Numbered from the stretch's first letter, positions 8,405 through 18,973 are shown. The stretch is DNA of 64,000 bases from Maritimibacter sp. 55A14 (GCF_003122205.1 NZ_QEYE01000006.1:124001-188000), one strand, 5' to 3'. A program made the numbers and translations. The notes: a model not told the origin generated them from the letters alone.

Positions 8405-10867
8405 TCAGCGCGGCTCCAGCCGGGTGATGCCCACCGCCGCGGCCCGCGCCAGCGCCGGGTCGAGCGACATCGGGATATATTCACCCCGCCGCCACAGCTC
8501 CCCCAGGTCGTCGTAATGGCGCGACAGGAAATGCCCCGACTGGCCGGTGGCGGTGACGAAGACCGAGCTGTCGGGATCGGCGAAATCGTAGACGCCGCGA
8601 TAACCGCCGGCATGGACATTGGCGAAGGGGTTGTCGCCGCTGCCCGCCGTCAGCCCGCGTTGCAGCGTGTTGTCGCCGCCGCTCGTGGACTGACGGATAT
8701 TCACGAACCAGCGCAGGAGCGGCAATTCGCCCAGTACCGCGTGGTCGTGGCGCGCGACATGGACATCGCCCCAGCGCCAGCTCTCGATCGCCGGGCCATA
8801 GCGTTCCGCGAGCCAGAGCAGCGCCTCATCCAGCGCCAGCCGCGAGACGTCCGCGCAGGTCTCCTCCTGCGTGGACTGGATCACGTCGCACCAGACGGCA
8901 GCGCCCTCGACATCGCGAAAGACACGTTCGACAAAAATTGGGTCGGGATGGGTGAAGGCATCGGCGAGCGGCCCCAGTTCGTCGCGCGCCAGCCGGTCCT
9001 GGAGTGTCCTGAGCCAGGCCGCGAAGATCAGCGGTTCGGGCAGATGCTCGTTCATCTCGCCGTTCCAGTCGGCCAGAAGCCGGAGCGCATCCTGGCGCTG
9101 GCGCTCGGGCGTGCCTTTCGGGGCGGGCTCGCCGCTGTACCACAGGTCGCGGGCCATCAGGGGCAGCAGCGCGCGGGCGGTGAAGGAGACGGTGTCGAGC
9201 TGCGCCTCGATGAAGCTTTCCCGCGTATGCACCTCGCGGTTCTGCATCAGCCGCCGCCAGCGCTGGATGCGCTGCGTGTCGCCCCAGTCATAGCTCACAT
9301 GAAGCGGGAAGCTGCGGTCGATGATCTTGTTGTTGGTGTTGCCCACGATGCCCCCTGCTGGCCGCGCGAAGCGCGGGTTGACGGCATAGGGCAGGGTGCC
9401 TTGCCAGCGGTTCTGCGTCTTCCAGCCAGGCGCGGGCAAGCGGCCCAGGCTCTGATGGCCGGGCAGGCGTTCGGGCATCGCGCCGATGAGTTGCAGGGCC
9501 ACGCTCTCGTGGTCGGCGAGCGTCACGTTGAGCGACGGCGCGACATGCAGCGATCCGGCCTCGATCGCCTCCGGCACCGAGCCGGACTTCATCAGCCGGA
9601 TGCCCGCCGTCATGGACGTGTCGTCGGGCGTCAGCATGGTCCAGCCCAGCGATGCGATATGGCCCGCCGGCGTGACCTTGCCCAGATCGTACTGGCCGGG
9701 GGGCAGGACCGGACCATTTTCCGTCCAGCGCAGGGTGATCGTGATGGGCGCCTCGTCCTTCACCTCGATCAGCGACTTGCGGGTGGTGAAGGGGGTGTAG
9801 CCGTCCGGCGTCAGATATTCATCGCGCCGGTCCGGGTTGAGTTTCTCGATGAAGAGATCCTGATCGTCGAGATAGGAGGAGGTCATTCCCCAGCCGAGGG
9901 CCGCGCTGCGCCCCGTCAGGATCAGCGGTACGCCGGGGATCGACCCGCCGATCACCCCGCCCGATGTCAGCTCCAGCCGCGCCAGATACCAGATCGTGGG
10001 CGCGCTCAGCCCCAGATGCGGGTCGTTGGCCAGCAGCGTGCCGCCCGCCGCCGACCGGCCCGGCGCCGCCGCCCAGGCGTTGGAGGCGCCCGCGAAGCCG
10101 CGCCGCGGGAACGGGTCGAGCGGATCGGCCGGCGCAGTCCCGGCGGCGCTGGCCTGCCGCTCGAGACCGGGGAAGAGCGCCGCATATTCCGGCAGCGCAG
10201 CAACGCCGTCACCCGGCGCGTCGGGCAGGATGTCGCGCAGCCGCTCGGGCGAGAGCGCGAGGCCCACGCGGGCGCGCAGCACCTCCTCCTCCAGATGCGT
10301 CGAAAGCCGCACCGCCATCAGCTTGAGCACCGCCAGGCTGTCGGCGGGCTGCCAGGGGGCGATCTGGTTGGAAAAGAGGAAAAATTCCGGCGCGCCGCGG
10401 CCCAGGGCCTCGGCATTGACGCGCGTCAGCCAGGCGTTGACGCCGGCCGCATAGCTCTCCAGCGCGGCGCTTGTGGCGGCGTCCTGCGCCTCGACCGAAG
10501 CCTGCGCCAGCCGGTAGAGGTCCAGCCTGCGCATCAACTCGTCGATCTTCAGCGTCCGGCGGCCGAAAAGCTCGGACAAGCGTCCCTGCGCCGTGCGCCG
10601 CAGCATTGTCATCTGCCAGAGCCGATCCTGCGCATGGGCAAAACCCAGCCCGAAGAACACGTCCGGGTCGCCCGCGCCGAAGATATGCGGAACATTGTGG
10701 TTGTCGCGCACGATCTCCACCGGACCGGAGATGCCGCTGACCACATGGCGCGCGGAATAGTCGGGAATGGACCGCGAGGCCATCCAGGCGAGCACCGCCG
10801 CGGCCAGTCCGGCCAGCACCGCCAGCCCGACGAAGAGGCGCAGCAACCAGATGAAGATTCGTGCCAT
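8405..10867 (-). CDS. Penicillin acylase family N-terminal-nucleophile hydrolase
   Basis: Ntn-hydrolase of the penicillin/cephalosporin/AHL acylase family, 820 residues, made as a precursor that cuts itself into two chains. An N-terminal membrane anchor or signal (IFIWLLRLFVGLAVLAGLAA) sends it to the periplasm. The catalytic Ser is ~262 in FAGASNAWAAAPG, matching the SNxW junction of the family; ANDPHLGL and a GNTNNKI segment follow as usual. Start at 10867 (MARIFIW) is preferred over 10891 because the added residues are not hydrophobic. Substrate cannot be read from the sequence: penicillin, an acyl amino acid or an acyl-homoserine lactone are all possible. The dioxygenase-like gene is 87 bp downstream; the dehydrogenase at 10958 is divergent. 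Confidence 0.88.
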   Translation of the reverse strand: MARIFIWLLRLFVGLAVLAGLAAAVLAWMASRSIPDYSARHVVSGISGPVEIVRDNHNVPHIFGAGDPDVFFGLGFAHAQDRLWQMTMLRRTAQGRLSELFGRRTLKIDELMRRLDLYRLAQASVEAQDAATSAALESYAAGVNAWLTRVNAEALGRGAPEFFLFSNQIAPWQPADSLAVLKLMAVRLSTHLEEEVLRARVGLALSPERLRDILPDAPGDGVAALPEYAALFPGLERQASAAGTAPADPLDPFPRRGFAGASNAWAAAPGRSAAGGTLLANDPHLGLSAPTIWYLARLELTSGGVIGGSIPGVPLILTGRSAALGWGMTSSYLDDQDLFIEKLNPDRRDEYLTPDGYTPFTTRKSLIEVKDEAPITITLRWTENGPVLPPGQYDLGKVTPAGHIASLGWTMLTPDDTSMTAGIRLMKSGSVPEAIEAGSLHVAPSLNVTLADHESVALQLIGAMPERLPGHQSLGRLPAPGWKTQNRWQGTLPYAVNPRFARPAGGIVGNTNNKIIDRSFPLHVSYDWGDTQRIQRWRRLMQNREVHTRESFIEAQLDTVSFTARALLPLMARDLWYSGEPAPKGTPERQRQDALRLLADWNGEMNEHLPEPLIFAAWLRTLQDRLARDELGPLADAFTHPDPIFVERVFRDVEGAAVWCDVIQSTQEETCADVSRLALDEALLWLAERYGPAIESWRWGDVHVARHDHAVLGELPLLRWFVNIRQSTSGGDNTLQRGLTAGSGDNPFANVHAGGYRGVYDFADPDSSVFVTATGQSGHFLSRHYDDLGELWRRGEYIPMSLDPALARAAAVGITRLEPR

Positions 10868-10957
10868 GCGACTCGTGCCCGTTGACCCCATGCGTGGGTC
10901 CGTTAGTTAGAGAGAAACGCCTGCGCACGCAAACAGATGAACGACCGGGAGGAAGAC

Positions 10958-11833
10958 ATGGCGAGAATCGCGTTTCTGGGGCTTGGGGTCATGGGCTATC
11001 CGATGGCGGGGCATCTGGCCGCCGCCGGCCATGATGTGACAGTCTACAACCGCACTGCCGCCAAGGCCGAAAAGTGGACCGGCGAACACAAGGGCGCTGC
11101 TGCGACCACGCCTGCCGAGGCCGCAAGCGGGGCCGAATTCGTGATGACCTGCTTGGGCAATGACGACGACCTGCGCGCGGTCTGCTCCGGGCCGGACGGC
11201 GTGTTTTCGGGCATGGATAAAGGCACGATCCTGGTGGATCACACGACCGTCTCCGCCGATGTCACCCGCGAGCTTTCCGCGCTCGCCGCCGAGGCCGGAT
11301 TGGGCTTCGTGGACGCCCCGATCTCGGGCGGGCAGGCGGGCGCGGAGAACGGCCAGCTTTCGGTGATGTGCGGCGGCGAGGTTGATGCCTATGCGCGCGC
11401 CGAGCCGGTGATCGCCGCCTATGCCAAGATGTGCCGTCGGATCGGCGGCAGCGGTGCGGGCCAGATGACCAAGATGTGCAACCAGATCGCCATTGCCGGG
11501 CTGGTTCAGGGCCTCAGCGAGGCGCTCCATTTCGCCGAGAAGGCCGGGCTGGACGGGCGCGCCGTGGTCGAGGTGATCAGCCAGGGCGCGGCGGGTAGCT
11601 GGCAGATGTCGAACCGTTACGAGACGATGCTCGACGACGAGTTCGAGTTCGGCTTCGCGGTCGACTGGATGCGCAAGGATCTGGGCATCTGCCTGGGCGA
11701 GGCCGACAACAACGGCGCGAGCCTGCCGGTCACCGCACTGGTCGACCAGTTCTACAAGGATGTGCAGAAACTGGGCGGCGGGCGCTGGGACACGTCCAGC
11801 CTGATCCGCCGTCTGCGCGCGGTGGAGGGTTGA
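10958..11833 (+). CDS. NAD(P)-dependent beta-hydroxyacid dehydrogenase (HIBADH/glyoxylate reductase family)
   Basis: Cytosolic oxidoreductase of the 3-hydroxyisobutyrate dehydrogenase superfamily, 291 residues. N-terminal Rossmann motif GLGVMGYPMAGHLA, substrate-binding signature VDAPISGGQAGAENGQLSV (~118), and catalytic lysine region GQMTKMCNQI (~170) are all present. ATG at 10958 is chosen because GGGAGGAAG sits 3-4 bases upstream and MARIAFLG begins the Rossmann fold directly; an ATG 21 bases earlier would add an unlikely tail. It is divergent from the acylase gene. It could act on 3-hydroxyisobutyrate, tartronate semialdehyde or succinic semialdehyde; no valine-degradation genes are adjacent. 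Confidence 0.87.
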   Translation: MARIAFLGLGVMGYPMAGHLAAAGHDVTVYNRTAAKAEKWTGEHKGAAATTPAEAASGAEFVMTCLGNDDDLRAVCSGPDGVFSGMDKGTILVDHTTVSADVTRELSALAAEAGLGFVDAPISGGQAGAENGQLSVMCGGEVDAYARAEPVIAAYAKMCRRIGGSGAGQMTKMCNQIAIAGLVQGLSEALHFAEKAGLDGRAVVEVISQGAAGSWQMSNRYETMLDDEFEFGFAVDWMRKDLGICLGEADNNGASLPVTALVDQFYKDVQKLGGGRWDTSSLIRRLRAVEG

Positions 11834-11870
11834 GGCGGAAGGCGGACCGAAGCGGCTTCAGGCCCGCCCG

Positions 11871-12431
11871 TCAGCGGATGATGCGGGTGTATTTGTTGCC
11901 CTTGAGCGTCGCGCCGATGATCAGCCCCGATTGCCCGTAGACTACCGCGATGACGGGCGACAGGCTGGTCGTTGTCTCCACCCCGATATTGCCGCCCTGA
12001 TCGGGCACCGCGTATTCCACGTCGCCGCCTACGGCCCAGCCGTCGGAGCCCCGGAAATCGGCAAGCGCCGCCGGGGTCATGAAGAAGAGCGTATGGGCGA
12101 ATTGCTGCGCCCCGATCTGCAACCCGAAGGACGCCTGCGCGGTGGAGTAATAGTCCACTGTCACGCCATCGACCAAGAGCGCGCCCTCGCCATAGGCGCC
12201 TCCGATGCCGAAGCCGGCCTTGGTGATGCGGGGCATGACAAGCATGCCGCTCGACTTGTCGCGCAACTCCTGCGTGCCCGGAATTTCTGTGTACATGAAG
12301 TTCAGCGCGTTGCGCACCCGCGCGTCGATGATCTCGCCCTTGTTGGTGCGCGTGCCGTTGCCGCAAGCTGCGGTCGTGGCGGTAACCGCCAGGGAGCCCG
12401 CGATGAATTGACGGCGATTTGTCCTGCTCAT
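11871..12431 (-). CDS. SYLF (YSC84-type) lipid-binding domain lipoprotein
   Basis: 186-residue exported protein. The N terminus RRQFIAGSLAVTATTAACG combines a twin-arginine-like stretch with a lipobox ending at Cys ~23, so it is probably a periplasmic or outer-membrane lipoprotein. The rest matches the SYLF/DUF500 domain: ALNFMYTEIPG, LVMPRITKAGFGIGGAYGEG, YYSTAQASFGLQIGAQ and a C-terminal IGATLKGNKYTRI. The domain binds phosphoinositides in eukaryotes; bacterial function is not known. It lies downstream of hemB on the same strand with a 118-bp gap, and is convergent with the dehydrogenase gene. Confidence 0.82.
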   Translation of the reverse strand: MSRTNRRQFIAGSLAVTATTAACGNGTRTNKGEIIDARVRNALNFMYTEIPGTQELRDKSSGMLVMPRITKAGFGIGGAYGEGALLVDGVTVDYYSTAQASFGLQIGAQQFAHTLFFMTPAALADFRGSDGWAVGGDVEYAVPDQGGNIGVETTTSLSPVIAVVYGQSGLIIGATLKGNKYTRIIR

Positions 12432-12549
12432 GATATAGGCCCTCTTCGCTCATCTCGGTTGCTCCGAGACTTTGGTCACAAACTATAGTGTATCAATCCC
12501 GCCCTGTCACCACGAAGCGGCACGGGGCACAAGCGAATTATCGCCGGTT

Positions 12550-13572
<1,023 letters not shown>

Positions 13573-13681
13573 TTACTGAGTTGCACATCCGGGCGCGGTG
13601 CCACAAGAAGAAAGCCGGAAAGCGGTGGGATTCACGGATCAACCGCATTAGTGTCACGCATAACGCGGCCGGGGACAGGAA

Positions 13682-14209
13682 TTGGACTTCTACGCCAGGG
13701 TATTCGAGCTGATCGACATGCGGTCCTTCAGCAACCTGTGGTACTGGATCATGCTCGCCGTGGTCTGGTCGACCGCGAGCCATTGGGTGATCGGCGTGCC
13801 CTTCGACATGGTCGCCCGCGCGCGGCGACACGGCGGGCAGGCGGCCCACGATGTCGAGGCGATGGTGGCGATCAATGTCGGCCGGCTGACCTATATCGCG
13901 GATACCGCCGGGCTCTGGCTGATGGCGCTCGGGACATTCCTGCTGGCCGGTCTCGCCACGATGGGCTTCGGCTACAGTGTCGAGTTCTGCCAGGCGCTCT
14001 TCCTGATCGCCGCGCCGATGTCGCTGGTCGGACTGCTGTCGATCCGCTTTGCGCGCCGGCTGCAACGTGAGACGCCGGAGGGCGATCTGCTCTACGCGCT
14101 CTTGCGCCGGCACCGGCTGGTCACTCAAGTGATCGGCATGTTCTCGATCTTCGTCACCGCCTTCTGGGGCATGTGGCACAACATGGCGACCAGCATCCTG
14201 GGCGGTTGA
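13682..14209 (+). CDS. Four-helix membrane protein, function unknown (often labelled 'component of SufBCD complex')
   Basis: 175 residues with four clear hydrophobic segments: ~18-40, ~78-105, ~108-128 and ~148-170. I recall similar Rhodobacteraceae proteins carrying the label 'component of SufBCD complex', but nothing here shows a role in iron-sulfur assembly and no suf gene is near, so I would not rely on it. The TTG at 13682 is used, with GGGGACAGGA immediately upstream; the spacing is short, and an ATG at 13718 (MRSFSNLW) is the alternative that keeps all four helices. It sits 30 bp before mfd and may be co-transcribed with it. Confidence 0.7.
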   Translation: MDFYARVFELIDMRSFSNLWYWIMLAVVWSTASHWVIGVPFDMVARARRHGGQAAHDVEAMVAINVGRLTYIADTAGLWLMALGTFLLAGLATMGFGYSVEFCQALFLIAAPMSLVGLLSIRFARRLQRETPEGDLLYALLRRHRLVTQVIGMFSIFVTAFWGMWHNMATSILGG

Positions 14210-14239
14210 CATTCGCGCCGGGCCCCGTAGCTCCCCCGC

Positions 14240-17200
14240 ATGGACGATATGACGGCATCACGTGAAGACATAACGCTGGGCGGCGCGCCCGAGGGCTACG
14301 ACGCCCGGCTCCTGGCCCGCGAGCTGGATCGCGGCGGCGTGCCGGTCGTCCATGTCGCGCGCGACGACAAGCGGATGGAGGCGATGCGCCGCGCGCTGGC
14401 CTTCTTCGCGCCCTCCGCCACGGTGCTGAGCTTCCCGGCCTGGGACTGCCTGCCCTATGACCGTATCTCGCCCAATGCCGAGGTCTCGGCCACGCGGATG
14501 GCAACGCTGGCGGCGCTGGCGCATGGGGTGCCGGGCCCCTTCATCCTGCTTACGACGCTGGGCGCGGCGATGCAGTGCCTGCCCGCCCGCGAGATCCTGC
14601 GCGAGGCCAGCTTCACCGCCCGCGTGGGCAAGCAGATCGACGAGGAGGCGCTCCGCAGCTTCCTGGTGCGCATGGGCTTCTCGCAGGCCCCAACGGTGAC
14701 GGAACCGGGCGATTACGCGGTGCGGGGCGGGCTGATCGACGTCTATCCGCCGGGCGAGTCCGGGCCGGTGCGGCTCGATCTCTTCGGCGATGTGCTCGAC
14801 GGCGCGCGGCGGTTTGATCCGGCTACGCAGCGCACCACCGAGACGCTGGAGCGGGTGGAGCTTGCGCCGGTCTCCGAAGTCATCCTCGACGAGGCCGCAA
14901 TCACCCGATTCCGCCAGAACTACCGGATCGAATTCGGCGCCGCGGGCACCGATGATCCGCTTTACGAGGCCGTGACTGCGGGGCGCAAGCATCAGGGGAT
15001 GGAGCATTGGCTGCCATTTTTCCACGAGCGGCTGGAGACGCTTTTCGACTATCTGCCCGGCGCCGCGGTGACATTCGACGACCAGATCTCCGCCCTCCAC
15101 CTGGCCCGGTGGGAGGCGATCGCCGACCAGTACGATGTCCGGCGCGAGGCTATGGACCGGAAGAAACGGATGGACACGATCTACAAGCCCTGTCCGCCGG
15201 AACTCCTCTATCTCGACGAGGCGGCTTTCGAGGCCGCGCTGGGGGGCCGGCGGGTGATCCGGTTCAACCCGCTTCCCCAGGGCAGCGGGCCCGGCGTCCT
15301 GGATGCCGGCGGGCGGATCGGACGCAATTTTGCGCCGGAACGCCAGCAAAGAGAAGTCAGTCTTTTCCGTGCCTTGGCGCTTCATGTTCAGGCACAGCGC
15401 GAAGACGGAAACGTGGTCATTGCCAGTTGGTCGGAAGGCGCGCGCGACCGGCTGGCGGGCTTGCTGGCCGACGAGGACCTGCCGGATGCCCCGACGCTGC
15501 GCGACGCGCGCGGCCTGCCTGAGGGAAAGGGCCATGTCTTCCTGACGGTCTGGCCGCTGGAGCAGGGCTTCACCGCGCCCGGCCTGACGGTGATCTCGGA
15601 ACAGGACGTGCTGGGCGACCGGCTGATCCGCGCGCCACGGCGCAAGCGCCGGGCCGAGGATTTCCTGACCGAAGCCGCCAGCCTCAGCCCCGGTGATCTG
15701 ATCGTGCATGTCGATCACGGCGTGGGCCGCTATACCGGGCTCGAGACGGTGGAGGCGATGGGCGCGCCGCATGAATGCCTGGCGCTGGAATATGCCGGCG
15801 GCGACCGGCTCTTCCTGCCGGTGGAGAATGTCGAATTGCTCAGCCGCTACGGGCATGAGGAGGGCATCCTCGACCGGCTGGGTGGCGGCGCCTGGCAGTC
15901 GAAGAAGGCACGGCTCAAGGAACGCATCCGCGAGATGGCCGACCGGCTGATCCGGATCGCGGCGGAACGCGCGCTGCGCTCGGCCCCGATGCTGGAGCCG
16001 CCGGGCGACATGTGGGACGCCTTCGCGGCGCGCTTTCCCTATCAGGAAACCGACGACCAGATGGCCGCCATCGAGGCGGTGCTGGAAGATATGGGCTCGG
16101 GCAGCCCGATGGACCGGCTGATTTGCGGCGATGTCGGCTTCGGCAAAACCGAGGTGGCAATGCGCGCGGCCTTCGCCGCCGCGCTCTCGGGCGTCCAGGT
16201 TGCCGTGATCGCGCCCACGACGCTGCTTTCGCGCCAGCATTTCAAGAGCTTCGAGGAACGCTTCCGCGGCTTCCCGGTCACCGTCCGGCAGCTTTCGCGC
16301 TTCGTCGGTGCGCGGGAGGCCGCCGAGACCCGCAAGGGCATCACCGAGGGCAGCGTGGACATCGTCATCGGCACCCATGCGCTGCTGGCCAAGTCGGTGA
16401 AATTCCACAAGCTCGGCCTGCTCGTCATCGACGAGGAACAGCATTTCGGCGTCGCCCACAAGGAGCGGCTGAAATCCATGCGAACGGACGTGCATGTCCT
16501 GACGCTGACCGCGACGCCGATCCCGCGCACGCTTCAGATGTCGCTCTCGGGTGTGCGGGACTTGTCGATCATCGGCACCCCGCCCGTGGACCGGCTGGCG
16601 ATCCGCACCTATGTCAGCGAGTTCGACACCGTCACCGTCCGCGAGGCGCTGCTGCGCGAACACTACCGCGGCGGGCAGAGCTTTTTCGTCGTCCCGCGGG
16701 TCCGCGACCTGGGCGAGATGGAGGAATTCCTGGCCCGCGAAGTGCCAGAGGTCAGCTACGTGGTCGCCCATGGTCAGCTTGCGGCGGGCGATCTGGACGG
16801 GCGGATGAACGCCTTCTACGACGGCAAATACGATGTGCTCCTGGCCACGACGATCATCGAATCCGGGCTCGACATTCCGACGGCGAACACGATGATCGTG
16901 CACCGCGCCGACATGTTCGGGTTGGCGCAGCTCTACCAGATCCGAGGCCGGGTCGGGCGCTCCAAGACCCGCGCCTATGCCTATATGACCACCAGGCCGC
17001 GTGTGCCGCTGACCCCCGGCGCGGAAAAGCGGCTGCGCGTGCTCGGCGCGCTCGACAGCCTCGGCGCCGGGTTCACCCTGGCCAGCCAGGACCTCGACAT
17101 CCGCGGCGCGGGAAACCTGATCGGCGAGGAACAGTCCGGGCAGATGCGTGAGGTCGGGTTCGAGCTGTACCAGTCGATGCTGGAGGAGGCGATCGCGCGC

Positions 17201-17710
17201 ATCAAGGCGGGCGAACTGGAAGGGCTGAGCGATACGGATGACCAGTGGGCGCCGCAGATCAATCTGGGCGTGCCGGTGCTGATCCCGGCCGATTACGTCC
17301 CCGATCTCGATGTGCGGCTGGGGCTCTACCGGCGGCTCTCGGGCCTGACCACGAAGGTCGAACTGGAGGGCTTCGCGGCGGAGTTGATCGACCGGTTCGG
17401 CAAACTGCCCAGGGAGGTCAACACGCTGCTCCTGGTCGTGCGCATCAAGGCGATGTGCAAGCGCGCCGGCATAGCGCGGCTGGATGGCGGCCCCAAGGGC
17501 GCCACCGTGCAATTCCACCGCGACAAGTTCGCCAATCCCGCAGGGCTTGTGGAATTCATCCAGGCCCAGCACGACCGCGCGAAGATCCGCGACAACAAGA
17601 TCATCATCCGCCGCGACTGGCGCAAGGAGAGCGACAAGATCAAGGGCGCCTATACCATCGCGCGCGACCTGGCGGAGAAGGTGAAACCGGTGACGCCCAA
17701 GGGAAGCTAG
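14240..17710 (+). CDS. mfd: Transcription-repair coupling factor Mfd
   Basis: Superfamily 2 translocase that removes RNA polymerase stalled at DNA damage and recruits UvrA. 1156 residues, close to the E. coli length of 1148. Order: UvrB-like N-terminal module (~1-350); polymerase-interacting CarD-like domain (~470-540, GDLIVHVDHGVGRYTGLE); helicase core with Walker A GDVGFGKTEVA (~633), DEEQ box (VIDEEQHFG), TATPIPRT, and motif VI QIRGRVGRSKTRAY; C-terminal TRCF domain (DLDVRLGLYRRLSGL). The start is ATG 14240 or ATG 14249; neither has a strong ribosome-binding site. About 115 bp without features separate it from the convergent next gene. Confidence 0.96.
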   Translation: MDDMTASREDITLGGAPEGYDARLLARELDRGGVPVVHVARDDKRMEAMRRALAFFAPSATVLSFPAWDCLPYDRISPNAEVSATRMATLAALAHGVPGPFILLTTLGAAMQCLPAREILREASFTARVGKQIDEEALRSFLVRMGFSQAPTVTEPGDYAVRGGLIDVYPPGESGPVRLDLFGDVLDGARRFDPATQRTTETLERVELAPVSEVILDEAAITRFRQNYRIEFGAAGTDDPLYEAVTAGRKHQGMEHWLPFFHERLETLFDYLPGAAVTFDDQISALHLARWEAIADQYDVRREAMDRKKRMDTIYKPCPPELLYLDEAAFEAALGGRRVIRFNPLPQGSGPGVLDAGGRIGRNFAPERQQREVSLFRALALHVQAQREDGNVVIASWSEGARDRLAGLLADEDLPDAPTLRDARGLPEGKGHVFLTVWPLEQGFTAPGLTVISEQDVLGDRLIRAPRRKRRAEDFLTEAASLSPGDLIVHVDHGVGRYTGLETVEAMGAPHECLALEYAGGDRLFLPVENVELLSRYGHEEGILDRLGGGAWQSKKARLKERIREMADRLIRIAAERALRSAPMLEPPGDMWDAFAARFPYQETDDQMAAIEAVLEDMGSGSPMDRLICGDVGFGKTEVAMRAAFAAALSGVQVAVIAPTTLLSRQHFKSFEERFRGFPVTVRQLSRFVGAREAAETRKGITEGSVDIVIGTHALLAKSVKFHKLGLLVIDEEQHFGVAHKERLKSMRTDVHVLTLTATPIPRTLQMSLSGVRDLSIIGTPPVDRLAIRTYVSEFDTVTVREALLREHYRGGQSFFVVPRVRDLGEMEEFLAREVPEVSYVVAHGQLAAGDLDGRMNAFYDGKYDVLLATTIIESGLDIPTANTMIVHRADMFGLAQLYQIRGRVGRSKTRAYAYMTTRPRVPLTPGAEKRLRVLGALDSLGAGFTLASQDLDIRGAGNLIGEEQSGQMREVGFELYQSMLEEAIARIKAGELEGLSDTDDQWAPQINLGVPVLIPADYVPDLDVRLGLYRRLSGLTTKVELEGFAAELIDRFGKLPREVNTLLLVVRIKAMCKRAGIARLDGGPKGATVQFHRDKFANPAGLVEFIQAQHDRAKIRDNKIIIRRDWRKESDKIKGAYTIARDLAEKVKPVTPKGS

Positions 17711-17825
17711 GTCAAATCGCCTGCCCGGACGGGCGGTCCGGCGGTCGCGGGGCGGCCTTTGTCCCGTGCGGGGGCAACGGGCATACCGCCGCTCAAGGCC
17801 ATGTGTTGATTTTATGGGGACCGCT

Positions 17826-18323
17826 CTAGACGCGCCGTCGCAGAACCATGGCCGGCGCGCCACGCGCCCTGAGCCACAGCGCGGCCGCCAGCGCGGTGAT
17901 CGACAGTTCGATGGCGAAGCTCCAGTGCAGCATGAAGGAGAGGATGAAATGCCCATGCGCCATCGGCACGTCGATGAGCGAATAGAGCCGCTCGCCGAAG
18001 GGCCAGGCCCACATGATCCCGCCGCCCACGCTGTCGAGCGCGAGATGCAGGAAGACGCCGGCCATCAGCAGTGTGGCATGGGGCAATAGGCGGTGCGCAA
18101 AGATCCGGCAGGCCGCAATCCCCGCCAGCCCGAGGACCAGCCAGAAACCCGGCGCGTGAAACCAGTAGAGATGGTGATCGATCCGCCCGCCATCGACGAG
18201 CCAGTACCACGCCAGGTCGAGATCGGGCAGCACCGCACCGGCCAGCGCCGCCATCATCAGCCCGCCGCGTGCCCCGACGCCGCGCCCCAGCAGGTAGCCC
18301 GAAGGTAGATGCGCGATCATCAT
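17826..18323 (-). CDS. YdjM/LexA-binding-type inner-membrane metal-dependent hydrolase homologue
   Basis: 165-residue integral membrane protein with about four hydrophobic helices. It begins with AHLPSGYLLG and contains LPDLDLAWYWLVDGGRIDHHLYWFH (in two parts, ~33-58) and HLALDSVGGGIMWAWPFG (~100), the His/Asp pattern of the family annotated as inner-membrane metal-dependent hydrolase (YdjM/DUF457). Enzymatic activity of this family is not established. Its start overlaps the stop of the frnE-like gene by 4 bases (ATGA), making it the last gene of a three-gene coupled operon with that DsbA-family gene and the acyl-CoA synthetase. Confidence 0.75.
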   Translation of the reverse strand: MMIAHLPSGYLLGRGVGARGGLMMAALAGAVLPDLDLAWYWLVDGGRIDHHLYWFHAPGFWLVLGLAGIAACRIFAHRLLPHATLLMAGVFLHLALDSVGGGIMWAWPFGERLYSLIDVPMAHGHFILSFMLHWSFAIELSITALAAALWLRARGAPAMVLRRRV

Positions 18324-18973
18324 CGGCCGGCCCCTCCGGCGGCGGCCTTACCGGTCAGTTCGTCGATCACCTTGCCCCAGAGATCGCTGGGCTGCGCGCC
18401 GGTCAGCACATACTGGCTGCCGACCACGAAAGTCGGCACGCCGGTCACGCCGCGCTCGCGCGCATGGGCGTCGCGGGCGCGAATGTCCTCGGCATCGGCC
18501 GAACCGGCCAACAGCGTGCGCGTCATCTCCGCATCCATCCCGCAGCTTCCCGCGATCTCCACCAGCACCTCATGCGCGCCGATGTCCCGGCCCTCCATGA
18601 AATAGGCCCGGAATAGCGCCGCGACGACCGGCGTCTGACGCCCCTCCAGCCCCGCCCAGTGGATCAGGCGATGCGCGTCGAGCGTGTTAGGCGCGCGCTC
18701 GATCTTCGACCAGTCGATGGAGAGGCCCGCCTGCTCGGCGGCCTCCGCGATCCGGCCATAGACCTGCACCGCGCCCGCCTTTCCGCCGAACTTGGCCTCC
18801 AGATAGGTCTGCCGGTCCATGCCGCCGGCCGGCATGTCGGGGTTCAGCTGGAAAGGATGCCACTCGATGGCGAAGGGATGGTCGGGATGCGCCTCCAGTG
18901 CCCGGTCAAGCCAGGTCTTGCCGATCAGGCACCACGGGCAGATCGGATCGGAGATGATGTCGAGCTTGATCAT
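18320..18973 (-). CDS. FrnE-type DsbA family oxidoreductase
   Basis: 217-residue cytosolic thioredoxin-fold protein of the FrnE/2-hydroxychromene-2-carboxylate isomerase group. N-terminal MIKLDIISDPICPWCLIGK holds the CPWC active site at residues ~12-15; the DsbA helical insert follows; GVTGVPTFVVGSQYVLTGAQ near residue 165-185 carries the conserved cis-proline (VP) and GAQ ending. ATG at 18973 places the beta-strand at residue 1 and overlaps the acyl-CoA synthetase stop by 4 bases (ATGA). FrnE in Deinococcus is a disulfide isomerase; here the linkage to an acyl-CoA synthetase suggests polyketide-like or aromatic substrates, but that is inference. Confidence 0.88.
   Translation of the reverse strand: MIKLDIISDPICPWCLIGKTWLDRALEAHPDHPFAIEWHPFQLNPDMPAGGMDRQTYLEAKFGGKAGAVQVYGRIAEAAEQAGLSIDWSKIERAPNTLDAHRLIHWAGLEGRQTPVVAALFRAYFMEGRDIGAHEVLVEIAGSCGMDAEMTRTLLAGSADAEDIRARDAHARERGVTGVPTFVVGSQYVLTGAQPSDLWGKVIDELTGKAAAGGAGR

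Noticed and set aside
8516-10885. 789-codon frame antisense to the penicillin acylase gene
   Set aside because: The acylase strand has a signal segment and full catalytic motifs; the antisense product has none.
17711-17825. Terminator or tRNA after mfd
   Set aside because: Only weak GC stems without a T run; no cloverleaf could be drawn.
14258-17956. 1232-codon open frame antisense to mfd
   Set aside because: High GC keeps antisense frames open; its product is His/Arg/Gln-rich low-complexity with no domain, while the sense strand gives a complete Mfd.
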